Below, piece after piece: positions 7,901 through 14,880 of a stretch of 35,451 nucleotides of DNA (position 1 is its first letter; the number at the start of each line of letters is the position of its first letter). The notes under the pieces were generated by a model, which was not told the origin of the DNA, made no database searches, and was given only the letters and a program-made list of their open reading frames with translations. The position numbers were made by a program, and so were the translations under genes. This DNA comes from Campylobacteraceae bacterium (GTDB taxonomy: Bacteria; Campylobacterota; Campylobacteria; Campylobacterales; Sulfurospirillaceae), in NCBI GenBank assembly GCA_026988975.1, contig JALSKH010000224.1, positions 1-35,451 on the forward strand, written 5' to 3'.

Positions 7901-8282
7901 TACTACGCAAGCCACCTTTTAGACATATATTTTCAATAACCTCTTTTGTTGTATATCTTACCGCATTTTGTGCATTGTATTGTTCTTTATTTTCATGCAG
8001 AGCTCCATTTGCATCTTTTAACGGGACTTCATTTTTAAACGGTTGATAATCAATCACTTTGGCGTAGAAGTGATCTTGAACTTTTTTATCATCAAAAATG
8101 CTATCTATTTTACCATAACCGAAATATACACCTTTTCCTTTTTTAGACTGTTCATAATAAACGAACTCTGAACCTGATTGAATGTAATTTTTGAGCTTTT
8201 TAGAAAAATGATATAAAATCCCAATAAAGTTATTGTAGTTTGAGTTATCTCTATATTGAGATAAAATTAAATATTTTTTCAT
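4917..8282 (-). CDS. large dual GHKL ATPase: EVE/PUA-like + MutL/MORC-type GHKL + coiled coil + histidine-kinase-like C-terminus
   Basis: 1121 residues, ATG 8282. Residues 1-120 show a pattern (FVYY, VYFGYGKI, HFYAKVIDYQPF, then AVRYTT) resembling the EVE/PUA-like module at the N-terminus of some HNH endonucleases; it may read modified bases (inference). Residues 140-260 hold a GHKL ATPase: N-box ELFKNAHDAYADD (E158, N162, D165), DDGLGM (186-191) and GEKGIGRLAI (231-240), the MutL/Hsp90/MORC style. Residues about 600-900 are charged and heptad-like, probably coiled coil. The C-terminus has an H-box-like IINHEF (H916), an N-box LVDNS (about 1028), DNGPGI (1057-1062) and GRGMGLYIA (1081-1089), a histidine-kinase HATPase. 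No membrane segments are seen. The ATG overlaps the Vsr stop (ATGA) and the 3' end overlaps the receiver gene. Bacterial MutL/MORC-like ATPases beside methylases and Vsr-like nucleases are known from genome analyses; this two-ATPase form is the striking part. Confidence 0.85.
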   Translation of the reverse strand: MKKYLILSQYRDNSNYNNFIGILYHFSKKLKNYIQSGSEFVYYEQSKKGKGVYFGYGKIDSIFDDKKVQDHFYAKVIDYQPFKNEVPLKDANGALHENKEQYNAQNAVRYTTKEVIENICLKGGLRSKNKAVSFKTRARTVDMLGRQQIAGIPTAINELFKNAHDAYADDVLVDYYVSDGLFVLRDDGLGMTLDDFINRWLTLGTDSKVDVSKSLIPPPKDPTKEERPSMGEKGIGRLAISIIGPQVLILTRAKRFVDNKESYHDLVAAFINWKMFEIPGVNIDEITIPIKTFSSGTLPGAGDVSDMIQEVKDNLHQLSDKVPEDLFHAISNELEQFTIDPLKEAEFLKEPDLRVSSGTHFYILPSDPIIKEDLGNESEGNSKLRKHLLGFTNTMTLNHKPPKIKASFKWHNRSDDLSIDIIKQDSFFTPKDFLNADHRFEGIFDEYGTFHGKITMYGQEPLEYHLPWKDAKGKKIECGSFSLNFAAIQGQASETSMPLENYKILKAKCFQIGGLYIYKNGIRVLPYGDIDFDFLEIEKERTLNLRSYFSYRRMFGAIEINHKSNKNLKEKAGREGFQENKAYQQFKKILKNFLKRLSQDFTYEDGIYADLYLKEKEEHLKANHRRKQQEKKKSEKLKNFLAKFKRALSNMQALKHIDEADNLIKHLHGEIDNKLSFSDNEKLAYEIIAIEKRYLEKFKEIEQSYIISRPTGVTIKTKKDNDLWMTYKSEKDNAIETVFNPKRQEISSIISQAIETAQLEIDRRKRIEQSLDEIYKETKKEINNEKKTVTEKKEEVKNEVEEATKHSIKTIEETIRTVADDFNKTDFSGMSEDEIAAKRLEYEEIIEKVSQREKKTLETISTLLEGVDWEFDDEGNIVSNLDVQEANERILSEVQEQHKLDMELAQVGIAINIINHEFDSSIRTVRRNLRRLKAWADVNENIASIYNDVRSGFEHIDGYLSLFTPLNRRLYRKEINIKGYEISDFIENLFKIRFERHDITFNVTDSFRKHLEKGYPSTFYPVFINLVDNSIYWLKGSLIKDKTITFDTLDDHFIVSDNGPGIRKEMREVIFDFGFSSKPGGRGMGLYIAKQSLNELGYDIKLLDTDKGTTFEILKKDEENE

Positions 8283-8666
8283 CTCTTATCCATTATTTTC
8301 CTGATTTTTTCAATACACTGCATAGTATTAATTTCTATCTTTTTTTCCCAAAATCGTATCATTTTCAAGCCTTTATTTTGCAATCTTTTGTTTACCTCTT
8401 TATCTCTCTCAATATTTCTCTTAATTTTTTTTTCCAAAAATCAGAGTTTTTCTTAAATCCCTCATCTTCTAAAAATTTCTTTCCATGCCAAAACTTACTA
8501 TCACAAAAAATAGCAATCTTTTTACCCTTAAAACAGAAGTCCGGTTTACCAAAGATATCTCCGCATTGTTTTCTATACCTTAAAACATTATTCCACATAG
8601 CTTTTGCAAGAGCCACTCTATTTTACTATTTTTATCTTTTATTTTTCTTGCCGTTTTTGAATCCAT
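8279..8666 (-). pseudogene. vsr: Vsr-type (very short patch repair) endonuclease, two frameshifts
   Basis: Three frames together give one Vsr-like protein of about 128 residues. The start is MDSKTARKIKDKNSKIE (ATG 8666). The centre is VALAKAMWNNVLRYRK, then GKPDFCFKGKKIAIFCDSKFWHGKKF with the conserved Asp and FWHG. The end is RNIERDKEVNKRLQ, then RFWEKKIEINTMQCIEKI, with stop TGA overlapping the next ATG. The first frame break is near 8613-8616, where one base seems missing in GAGTGG. The second is at an A9 run (minus, 8433-8425) where ten A would restore the frame. The zinc-binding Cys of E. coli Vsr are absent, as in the short Vsr subgroup linked to restriction loci. It is first in the operon with the GHKL protein and the receiver. 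It is a true pseudogene, a phase-variable gene or a sequencing artefact; the sequence cannot decide which. Confidence 0.8.
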
Positions 8667-8781
8667 ATTATAAAATTTACTTAATACTTTCTACTTTCAT
8701 ATATCCTATCTAAAGCAGATAACTCTTCAAGCGTTTTTATATGTATCTTATTACCCCCTTTGCATAGTTTTCTCCAACTCA

Positions 8782-8787
8782 ATTATA
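8782..8787 (-). promoter_or_regulatory. possible -10 for the Vsr-GHKL-receiver operon
   Basis: GCTATAAT on the minus strand places TATAAT at 8787-8782, about 115 bases before the Vsr start. No clear -35 is seen. It is the only strong -10 between mnmG and the operon, so it is a candidate only. Confidence 0.3.
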
Positions 8788-9056
8788 GCTTTTTAAAATT
8801 CTATACATATTAAAATATATTCAAAATAAATTAAATCACTTGAATCAATTTTCCAAGAATCACAACCATCAATTTAGTAAAATCATCTTTACCTAAGTTC
8901 TCCCTTATTTCATGATTTTTTGTAAAAAATCTAAGATTTATCTTTTATGTATTTTTGAAATGCTAGTAATCAAAAACCCTGAGACAAGCCTTTTAGCTGA
9001 ACGCTAAAACTTTTTCGCAAGCTCAAAGTAGGGGTGTGTTAAAGAATTGATCTTTA

Positions 9057-9076
9057 CCGCGATGCAAGCATCGGGG
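9057..9076. repeat. REP-like short palindrome
   Basis: CGATGC-AA-GCATCG (9060-9073) is a perfect stem, extended by CC/GG beyond one mismatch. GC-rich palindromes of this shape recall the REP-type sequences mobilised by REP-associated transposases. Only one copy of this sequence is in the window and no transposase is nearby, so the class is a guess. Confidence 0.3.
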
Positions 9077-9223
9077 AATTAACCCTCTTACTGATTAAAA
9101 ACACAAAGGTATCATTCTGATTTTGAATCATAAATTCTAAAACAATCTCTTTATACTTTTTCACCTCAAATTATCCCGTTATCAAACTTTATTGTGCGTA
9201 TTATCATACTTTAGTGTCCATTA

Positions 9224-11098
9224 TCAATCTTCCTTGCTTCTTGCACTCATTTTTACATAAATATGTAGTATATCTATAGCAGCAGGTGTAATTCCGCTTA
9301 TCTCACTTGCTGCAAAAAGTGTTGGTGGATTGAATTTTTCTAATTTTTCTACTACTTCATTGCTTAAGCCGGATATGGAGCCAAAGTCCATCATCGGTGG
9401 GATTTTTATATTCATCATATTTTTCATTTTGTCTATTTGCATCTTTTGCTTTTGGATGTAGTTTTTATACTTTGCTTCCACAAGTATCTGTTTTTTTGCA
9501 TCAGTTGTAAAATTTTCAAAGATATCTGAGAGTTTTTCAAGTTTTTCCAAATCAAATGATTTTCTAGCCACTATCTTTTGGAGACTTACTTTGTCTGTGA
9601 TTTTATCTTCATCTAGTGTAGCTAAAAAAGCTATATTTTCTTTAGATGGAGTTAGCATAGTCTCTTCTAAAAATGCCAAACCCTCTTTTATCTCTAACTG
9701 TTTTTTTACTATTTTGTCATAAGTTTTTTCATCAATCAAGCCTAGTTTGTATCCATATGAGCTAAGTCTTATATCGGCATTGTCCTCTCTTAAAAGCAGA
9801 CGATATTCGGCACGACTTGTGAACATTCTATATGGCTCTTTTGTGCCCTTTGTGACTAAATCATCTATCAAAACACCGATATAGGCTTCATCTCTTCGCA
9901 ATATCAAAGGCTCTTTCTCTTCTATGCTAAGACTTGCATTTATGCCTGCCATCAATCCTTGTGCTGCTGCCTCCTCATACCCTGTTGTGCCATTTATCTG
10001 ACCAGCTAGATAGAGTCCATTTACTTTTTTGGTTTCAAGCGTATGTTTTAACTCTGTCGGGTCTATATAGTCATACTCTATGGCATATCCAAAGCGTACA
10101 ATTCTGGCATTTTCAAGACCTTTTATAGATCTTATCATGGTTAGTTGAGTATCAACAGGAAGAGATGTTGTTAGACCGTTTATGTAGTATTCTGTTGCCT
10201 CTTTTGTTTGTGGTTCTATAAAAAGATGGTGTCTATCCTTATCGCTAAATCTGTTTACTTTGTCCTCGATGCTTGGGCAATATCTAGGTCCAGTTCCCTC
10301 TATCTGACCAGTAAACAGAGGTGCTCTGTGAAAATTACTCTCTATGATAGAGTGTGTGCCTTTGTTCGTATAAGTTATATAGCAAGGAAGTTGATGAGGG
10401 TTGAAATATTCACTATCTGTTCTGAAACTAAATGGTTTTGGATTTTCATCTCCACTTTGCTTCTCCATCTTTGAGAAATCAATACTTTTTGCGTCAATCC
10501 TAGCACAAGTTCCAGTCTTTAGTCGTCCTAAATTTAATCCAAGTTTTCGCAAAGAATCAGACAAATTAACAGACGGAAATTCTCCAAATCTTCCTGCTTC
10601 TTGCTTGTTTTGCCCTATATGTATGAGTCCTTTCATGAAAGTACCGGTTGTGAGGATGATTTTTTTGGCTATATAGATATTTCCAAGGTGAGTTTTGATG
10701 CCAGTAACCCCCAAATCATCGCTCAAAATCTCTTGTGCAATCTCTTGGGAAACATTTAGGTTTTCTGTATTTAGAACTATGTTTCGCATAAAGATTCTAT
10801 ATCTATCCATATCGATTTGAGCTCGACTTCCTTGAACTGCCGGACCTTTTGATTGGTTGAGGATTCTAAACTGAATTCCCGTTGCATCAGTGGTGATGCC
10901 CATCTGACCGCCAAGTGCATCCACTTCTTTGACAAGATGCCCCTTAGCAAGCCCACCTATAGCAGGGTTGCAACTAGCCGCACCAATCTGCTCAACAAGC
11001 ATAGTTAAAAGCAAAGTCCTGTGTCCAAGCCTCGCACTAACAAGTGCAGCCTCTATACCAGCGTGACCGCCGCCAACTACGATAATGTCATATTTCAT
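9224..11098 (-). CDS. mnmG: tRNA uridine-5-carboxymethylaminomethyl(34) synthesis enzyme MnmG (GidA)
   Basis: 624 residues, close to the usual ~630. The N-terminus has the FAD-binding [19 protein letters not shown]. Family landmarks follow: [45 protein letters not shown] and [25 protein letters not shown]. MnmG works with the GTPase MnmE to place a carboxymethylaminomethyl (or aminomethyl) group on U34 of certain tRNAs, using FAD and methylene-tetrahydrofolate. ATG 11098 is preceded by AAGGAT. The gene is divergent from the M3 peptidase, with the -10 boxes of the two genes facing each other within about 40 bp. Its 3' end faces the accessory island across a 557-bp spacer. Confidence 0.97.
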   Translation of the reverse strand: MKYDIIVVGGGHAGIEAALVSARLGHRTLLLTMLVEQIGAASCNPAIGGLAKGHLVKEVDALGGQMGITTDATGIQFRILNQSKGPAVQGSRAQIDMDRYRIFMRNIVLNTENLNVSQEIAQEILSDDLGVTGIKTHLGNIYIAKKIILTTGTFMKGLIHIGQNKQEAGRFGEFPSVNLSDSLRKLGLNLGRLKTGTCARIDAKSIDFSKMEKQSGDENPKPFSFRTDSEYFNPHQLPCYITYTNKGTHSIIESNFHRAPLFTGQIEGTGPRYCPSIEDKVNRFSDKDRHHLFIEPQTKEATEYYINGLTTSLPVDTQLTMIRSIKGLENARIVRFGYAIEYDYIDPTELKHTLETKKVNGLYLAGQINGTTGYEEAAAQGLMAGINASLSIEEKEPLILRRDEAYIGVLIDDLVTKGTKEPYRMFTSRAEYRLLLREDNADIRLSSYGYKLGLIDEKTYDKIVKKQLEIKEGLAFLEETMLTPSKENIAFLATLDEDKITDKVSLQKIVARKSFDLEKLEKLSDIFENFTTDAKKQILVEAKYKNYIQKQKMQIDKMKNMMNIKIPPMMDFGSISGLSNEVVEKLEKFNPPTLFAASEISGITPAAIDILHIYVKMSARSKED

Positions 11099-11125
11099 CT
11101 ATATAATCCTTTGAATTGGGACGAT

Positions 11126-11131
11126 ATTATA
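11126..11131 (-). promoter_or_regulatory. -10 of mnmG
   Basis: TATAAT reads on the minus strand at 11131-11126, with TTAGAA (11154-11149) 17 bases upstream as a poor -35. The leader before ATG 11098 is about 20 bases. It overlaps the promoter of the divergent peptidase gene. Confidence 0.5.
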
Positions 11132-11138
11132 GCCTATT

Positions 11139-11168
11139 TTGGATTAGTTTCTAAATACCTGCTATAAT
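11139..11168 (+). promoter_or_regulatory. promoter of the M3 peptidase gene
   Basis: TTGGAT (11139-11144) and TATAAT (11163-11168) are 18 bases apart. The expected start of transcription is about 17 bases before ATG 11192, leaving room for the ribosome binding site GGAG at 11182-11185. Confidence 0.55.
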
Positions 11169-11191
11169 TTCAAAAAAATTTGGAGATATAT

Positions 11192-13135
11192 ATGGATAAG
11201 TTTTTGAAGTTTAATGTTGATTTGGATAATTTTGTAGATGAACTGAAACAAAAGATTGATGAAAACAATGAAAAAATAGAAAAGTTACTTAAGGTTGAAG
11301 ATAAAACATATACAAATTTTGTAAAGCCTTTGGAACTCATGGATGAAGACTTGGAGCTATTTTTTACACCTCTTAGTCATCTAAATTCGGTAAACAATAG
11401 TGAAAAAACTCAAGAGATTTATACTCAGGCTCTATATATCATAACGGAATATTCTACTAAACTTTCTCAAAATCTTGAAGTTTATGAGGCATTTAAAACT
11501 ATAGAAGATAAAAAAGATAGATTAAATCAAGAGCAAAAAAGAGTCTTGGAGTTAAATCTGCAAAATTTTGAATTAAGCGGTGCAAATTTAAATAAAGATA
11601 AAAAAGCTAGACTTGAAGAGATAAATCTTAGAGAGTCAGAACTCTCAAATGAGTTTTCTCAAAATCTACTTGATGCAATAGCAAAGTATGAGCTTATATT
11701 AGATGAGAGTGATGTTGAAGGCTTAAGTAGTGAAGATAAAAAGAGTTATGAATGTGAGATAGATGGAGTTAAAAAGTATAGATTTACTCTTCAAATGCCT
11801 TCTTATATAACCTATATGACTTATGGACAAAACAGAGAAAAAAGAGAGGAGTTATATAGAGCTTTCACTACAAAAGCTCCTCAAAATGGGAAAATCATAG
11901 ACGAACTTATGCGTTTAAGAGATGAAAAAGCTAAGATTTTAGGATTTGACAATTTTGCCCAATACTCTTTGCACCCAAAGATGGCAAAAGATGAAAAGAG
12001 TGTAGTTGAGTTTTTGCAAGAGTTAGTTTCTAAAGCAAAACCAGTGGCAAGAAAAGAGCTTGAAGAGTTAAGAGAGTTTGCTGATGTTGATGAGCTTAAG
12101 AGCTATGATCTTGGATTTTATTCTGAGAAACTTAAAAAAGAAAAGTATGATTATGATCAAGAGCTTTATCGTCCATATTTTGAACAAAACTCAGTAGTAC
12201 AGGGGCTTTTTAAGTTTTTAAATTCACTTTTTGGCATAGAGTTTGTTAAAAATAGTGAGAAACTTTGGCATGATACAGCAACTTCATATGACATCTTGGT
12301 TGATGGCAAAGTGAGAGCTAGAGTCTATCTTGATCTTGAGAGCAGAGCTAGCAAAAGAGGTGGCGCATGGATGCATAATTGGCAAAGTCACCATGTTGAT
12401 GGTGATGGAGTTGAACACCTGGCATCTGCTTTTATCGTTGCAAATTTTCCTGATTCTTTAAATTCACCATCTCTTTTGAGACATGATGATGTGGTGACGC
12501 TTTTTCACGAGATGGGTCATGCACTTCATCATATGTTGAGCCGTGTTGATGAAAATGGAGTGAGTGGAATAGCAGGAGTGGAGTGGGATGCCGTGGAGTT
12601 CCCATCTCAGTTTTTGGAAAATTTTGCTTATGAGCCAAAAGTTTTGAAGATGTTCGCTAAACACTATAAGAGTAGCGAAGTTTTGAGTGATGAGATGATA
12701 AACAAGATCGTTGAAGTCAAAAACTTTCATTCGGCTCTTGGTATGCTAAGGCAGGTAGAGTTTTCACTGTTTGATTTTAAGCTCCATCAATCTCTACATG
12801 TAGAGGAGGAAATTCAAGATTTGCTTGACTCTATAAGAGAGGAGACTTCGCTGATAAAACCACCGCCATACAATAAATTTCAAAATGGTTTTGCTCACAT
12901 ATTCGCAGGCGGGTATGCGGCTGGATACTACAGCTACAAATGGGCAGAAGTGCTCAGTGCGGACGCTTTTTTTGCGATAGTTGACCAAGGTATATTTGAT
13001 ACAAAATTAGGAAGAGATTACTTAGATATCATACTATCCAAAGGTGGAAGTCAAAGCATGAGAGAGTTATATCTTGAGCTTATGGGAAAAGAGCCCGAAG
13101 TGAAAAGTTTGCTCAGGCTAAATGGTATAAATTAA
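11192..13135 (+). CDS. prlC: M3 family zinc oligopeptidase (oligopeptidase A / PrlC type)
   Basis: 647 residues from ATG 11192; a TTG at 11180 is also in frame, but the ribosome binding site GGAG lies between the two, which decides the start. The zinc site FHEMGHALHHMLS is at about residues 436-448, and the second Glu lies in the VEFPSQFLENF segment. The neighbouring SGIAGVEWDAVEFPSQF is the hallmark of the OpdA/thimet (M3A) branch rather than PepF. Near the C-terminus, GYAAGYYSYKWAEVLSADAF is also typical. It degrades short cytoplasmic peptides, including cleaved signal peptides in E. coli. No signal peptide or membrane segment is visible. It is monocistronic, with a strong terminator about 140 bases downstream. 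Confidence 0.92.
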   Translation: MDKFLKFNVDLDNFVDELKQKIDENNEKIEKLLKVEDKTYTNFVKPLELMDEDLELFFTPLSHLNSVNNSEKTQEIYTQALYIITEYSTKLSQNLEVYEAFKTIEDKKDRLNQEQKRVLELNLQNFELSGANLNKDKKARLEEINLRESELSNEFSQNLLDAIAKYELILDESDVEGLSSEDKKSYECEIDGVKKYRFTLQMPSYITYMTYGQNREKREELYRAFTTKAPQNGKIIDELMRLRDEKAKILGFDNFAQYSLHPKMAKDEKSVVEFLQELVSKAKPVARKELEELREFADVDELKSYDLGFYSEKLKKEKYDYDQELYRPYFEQNSVVQGLFKFLNSLFGIEFVKNSEKLWHDTATSYDILVDGKVRARVYLDLESRASKRGGAWMHNWQSHHVDGDGVEHLASAFIVANFPDSLNSPSLLRHDDVVTLFHEMGHALHHMLSRVDENGVSGIAGVEWDAVEFPSQFLENFAYEPKVLKMFAKHYKSSEVLSDEMINKIVEVKNFHSALGMLRQVEFSLFDFKLHQSLHVEEEIQDLLDSIREETSLIKPPPYNKFQNGFAHIFAGGYAAGYYSYKWAEVLSADAFFAIVDQGIFDTKLGRDYLDIILSKGGSQSMRELYLELMGKEPEVKSLLRLNGIN

Positions 13136-13270
13136 AATAGTTGTGAAAATAGGATAAAATGACTCTTATTTACTTTTTGTTTAATAAAGGTTACCTTTCA
13201 TTTAGGTTTAAATCCTATACTTTCATTACCAAGACGCAACCCTCCTTTTTAGAAAATGAATATATTTTTT

Positions 13271-13311
13271 AAAAAAAAGCGTCCGAGATGCCCACCTCGG
13301 ACGCTTTTTTT
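13271..13311. terminator. strong intrinsic terminator
   Basis: The arms GCGTCCGAG (13279-13287) and CTCGGACGC (13296-13304) form a perfect GC-rich 9-bp stem with an 8-base loop. Seven T follow it and eight A precede it, so it can work in both directions. It ends transcription after prlC or of a short RNA from 13136-13311. Confidence 0.9.
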
Positions 13312-13378
13312 ATGCCCAAATTTTACTCAAAAACCTATATTTGCCAGATTTTAGTTTATGCTTGGCAATAAATTGGGG

Positions 13379-13384
13379 TATAAT
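13379..13384 (+). promoter_or_regulatory. -10 box six bases from a start codon (leaderless mRNA likely)
   Basis: TATAAT at 13379-13384 is followed by five bases and then ATG 13390, so transcription would start at or beside the A of the ATG. Just upstream lies the dyad TTGCCA (13341-13346) and TGGCAA (13363-13368), a possible operator. No normal -35 is seen. Confidence 0.5.
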
Positions 13385-13389
13385 AACAC

Positions 13390-14238
13390 ATGAAAAATTT
13401 TTATGAAGATGAAAAAACAGAAAAATTAGTCCAAGAGTTGATGCAGAGTTCTAGCTATAAAATTGCTCAAGAGGATATAGAGTTTATAGAGTCGTATGAA
13501 GCTCGCTCCTTTAGGCTAGGGCTTGATTATTTAAAAGCTGAATTAGTTATGAAAAAATATGGCATAGACCATACAGTTGTAGTTTTTGGAAGTGCGAGAA
13601 TTTGCCCAAGAGATGTGTTAGAGAAAAATATATCCAAGATAAAAGATGAGTTGAAAAATCATCCAGACTCAAAAGAGTTAAAAGAAAAATTACTTAGCGA
13701 GCAAAAACTTTTAAAACAAAGCAGATACTACGATGATGCCAGAGAGTTTGGAAGGCTAGTTGGAATACATGGTAAAAACCTAGATGACTCTCCTGTGACA
13801 CTAGCTACAGGCGGAGGACCTGGCATCATGGAAGCAGCAAACAGAGGTGCTTATGATGTAGAAGCAAACTCCATCGGTTTTAATATAAACTTACCAAGAG
13901 AACAGTATCCAAATCCATATATAACACCGGAATTGTGCTTTCAGTTTCACTATTTTGCCATAAGAAAACTCCATTTTGTGAGTAGAGCCAAAGCACTAGT
14001 AGTTTATCCCGGAGGCTTCGGTACACTTGATGAATTTTTTGAGGTTTTGACTTTGATCCAAACTAAAAAGAGTATAAAGATTCCAGTGGTGTTGGTTTGT
14101 GCAGAGTACTGGCGCAGAGTGGTTGATTTTGATTTTTTACTACAAGAGGGTGTCGTCTCAAAAGAGGATATAGGAATCTATAAGATAGTGGATAATGCAA
14201 ATGAAGCATGGCAATACATAGAGGATTGGTACAAATAA
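13390..14238 (+). CDS. LOG-family protein (TIGR00730; nucleotide 5'-monophosphate phosphoribohydrolase type)
   Basis: 282 residues. The core has VVVFGSARICPRD (about residue 60), LATGGGPGIMEAANRGA with a GGGPGIMEA nucleotide-binding loop, and VVYPGGFGTLDEFFE (about residue 206), the PGGxGTxxE motif of the LOG family. Members were long misannotated as lysine decarboxylases; characterised ones cleave the N-glycosidic bond of nucleoside 5'-monophosphates, some making free cytokinins. The natural substrate here is unknown. The protein is longer than plant LOG (~200 residues) because of an N-terminal helical extension, as in the long bacterial subgroup. No ribosome binding site precedes ATG 13390 and the -10 lies six bases upstream, so the mRNA is probably leaderless. 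It converges with the toxin gene one base away. Confidence 0.88.
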   Translation: MKNFYEDEKTEKLVQELMQSSSYKIAQEDIEFIESYEARSFRLGLDYLKAELVMKKYGIDHTVVVFGSARICPRDVLEKNISKIKDELKNHPDSKELKEKLLSEQKLLKQSRYYDDAREFGRLVGIHGKNLDDSPVTLATGGGPGIMEAANRGAYDVEANSIGFNINLPREQYPNPYITPELCFQFHYFAIRKLHFVSRAKALVVYPGGFGTLDEFFEVLTLIQTKKSIKIPVVLVCAEYWRRVVDFDFLLQEGVVSKEDIGIYKIVDNANEAWQYIEDWYK

Positions 14239-14239
14239 A

Positions 14240-14521
14240 CTACTGTTTATCAAGCCATTTAAAGATATCAAGTATTATTATTTTGTGCTTGTTGATATCA
14301 ACCAAATAAGGGATAGTGTAACCTTTAAAGATAAAGTCCCTGACATTTTCACCATTATGATAAAATGATTTTCTAAATTTATATGGGAAATTTGGTATTT
14401 GTTGAATTGCCAAATCCAACTCGTTTAAAAATTTTATTGCTTTATTGAGGCTATCTCTAGCTATATAATCAAGGATAATATCAAGGTTAGCTAGATAGTT
14501 CCTATCTCTAATTATTTGCAT
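14240..14521 (-). CDS. RelE/ParE-type toxin
   Basis: 93 residues from ATG 14521 (MQIIRDRNYLANLDIILDYI). The fold pattern is that of the ParE/RelE superfamily: an N-terminal strand, a helical hairpin with DSLNKAIKFLNELDLAI, FPYKFRKSFYHN, then the strands VRDFIFKGYTIPYLVD and KIIILDIFKW. An in-frame ATG at 14578 lies inside the upstream gene and is less likely. The start overlaps the end of the antitoxin gene by 14 bases, the usual coupling of such pairs. Whether it cuts mRNA (RelE) or poisons gyrase (ParE) cannot be told; the short Tyr/Ile-rich end looks more ParE-like. It is one base from the convergent LOG gene. Confidence 0.8.
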   Translation of the reverse strand: MQIIRDRNYLANLDIILDYIARDSLNKAIKFLNELDLAIQQIPNFPYKFRKSFYHNGENVRDFIFKGYTIPYLVDINKHKIIILDIFKWLDKQ

Positions 14522-14777
14522 ATTTAGTTTTAAGTTTTTGTACTGTTTTGTTGATATGTGCCTGATACTCACTTTCATTAAAATAAGTTCCAGTACTGTT
14601 TTTATAGTTTTTTACAGCCTTGCTAATTCTCTTTTTAGCTTCTTTAGATGTGATTGCGGGCTCTTCATTATCGTTAAGGTTGAGTAGAAATTCTTTAAAT
14701 TTTTCCTGAATATTTATGCCACTTTGCACTAAATTTAGGTATATATTGTCTTCGAGTTCTATTTTTAGTGTTTGCAT
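14508..14777 (-). CDS. antitoxin of a RelE/ParE-type pair
   Basis: 89 residues: MQTLKIELEDNIYLNLVQSG, a short strand-helix start typical of ribbon-helix-helix antitoxins. A charged linker follows, then a helical C-terminus rich in Lys and Asn (KRISKAVKNYKNSTGTYFNE). ATG 14777 has AAGGAAG at a good distance. The gene comes first, the toxin overlaps it by 14 bases, and a promoter lies about 30 bases upstream. The N-terminal part would bind the operator and the C-terminal part the toxin (family knowledge). Sequence similarity alone is weak; gene order and size carry the call. Confidence 0.75.
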   Translation of the reverse strand: MQTLKIELEDNIYLNLVQSGINIQEKFKEFLLNLNDNEEPAITSKEAKKRISKAVKNYKNSTGTYFNESEYQAHINKTVQKLKTKYANN

Positions 14778-14804
14778 GTTCTTCCTTGAAGTATTTTTCT
14801 TAGC

Positions 14805-14810
14805 ATTATA
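14805..14810 (-). promoter_or_regulatory. -10 of the toxin-antitoxin operon
   Basis: TATAAT on the minus strand (14810-14805), with TTACAA about 18 bases upstream as a fair -35. It lies back to back with the ribE promoter. Confidence 0.5.
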
Positions 14811-14820
14811 ACAAAATTAT

Positions 14821-14849
14821 TTGGTTTTTTGTAAAATTAGTGATACAAT
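14821..14849 (+). promoter_or_regulatory. promoter of ribE
   Basis: TTGGTT (14821-14826) and TACAAT (14844-14849) with a 17-base spacer, 31 bases before ATG 14881. AAGGA at 14870-14874 is the ribosome binding site. No FMN riboswitch is visible in the short leader. Confidence 0.45.
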
Positions 14850-14880
14850 TCTTTAGGACACATTATACGAAGGACAAATT

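Larger units (their letters stand above)
8667..9223. other. intergenic spacer with decayed frames and small palindromes
   Basis: A 557-bp AT-rich stretch with no convincing gene. The minus strand has two short coding-like open stretches lacking proper starts: 8681-8782 (ending in KTLEELSALDRIYESRKY) and about 8831-8944 (ending in FTKLMVVILGKLIQVI). These could be remains of lost genes at the island edge. A 7-bp hairpin, TTTTAGC/GCTAAAA, spans 8991-9009 and is followed by CTTTTT, and a second palindrome lies at 9057-9076. The mnmG stop is at 9224. Confidence 0.5.
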
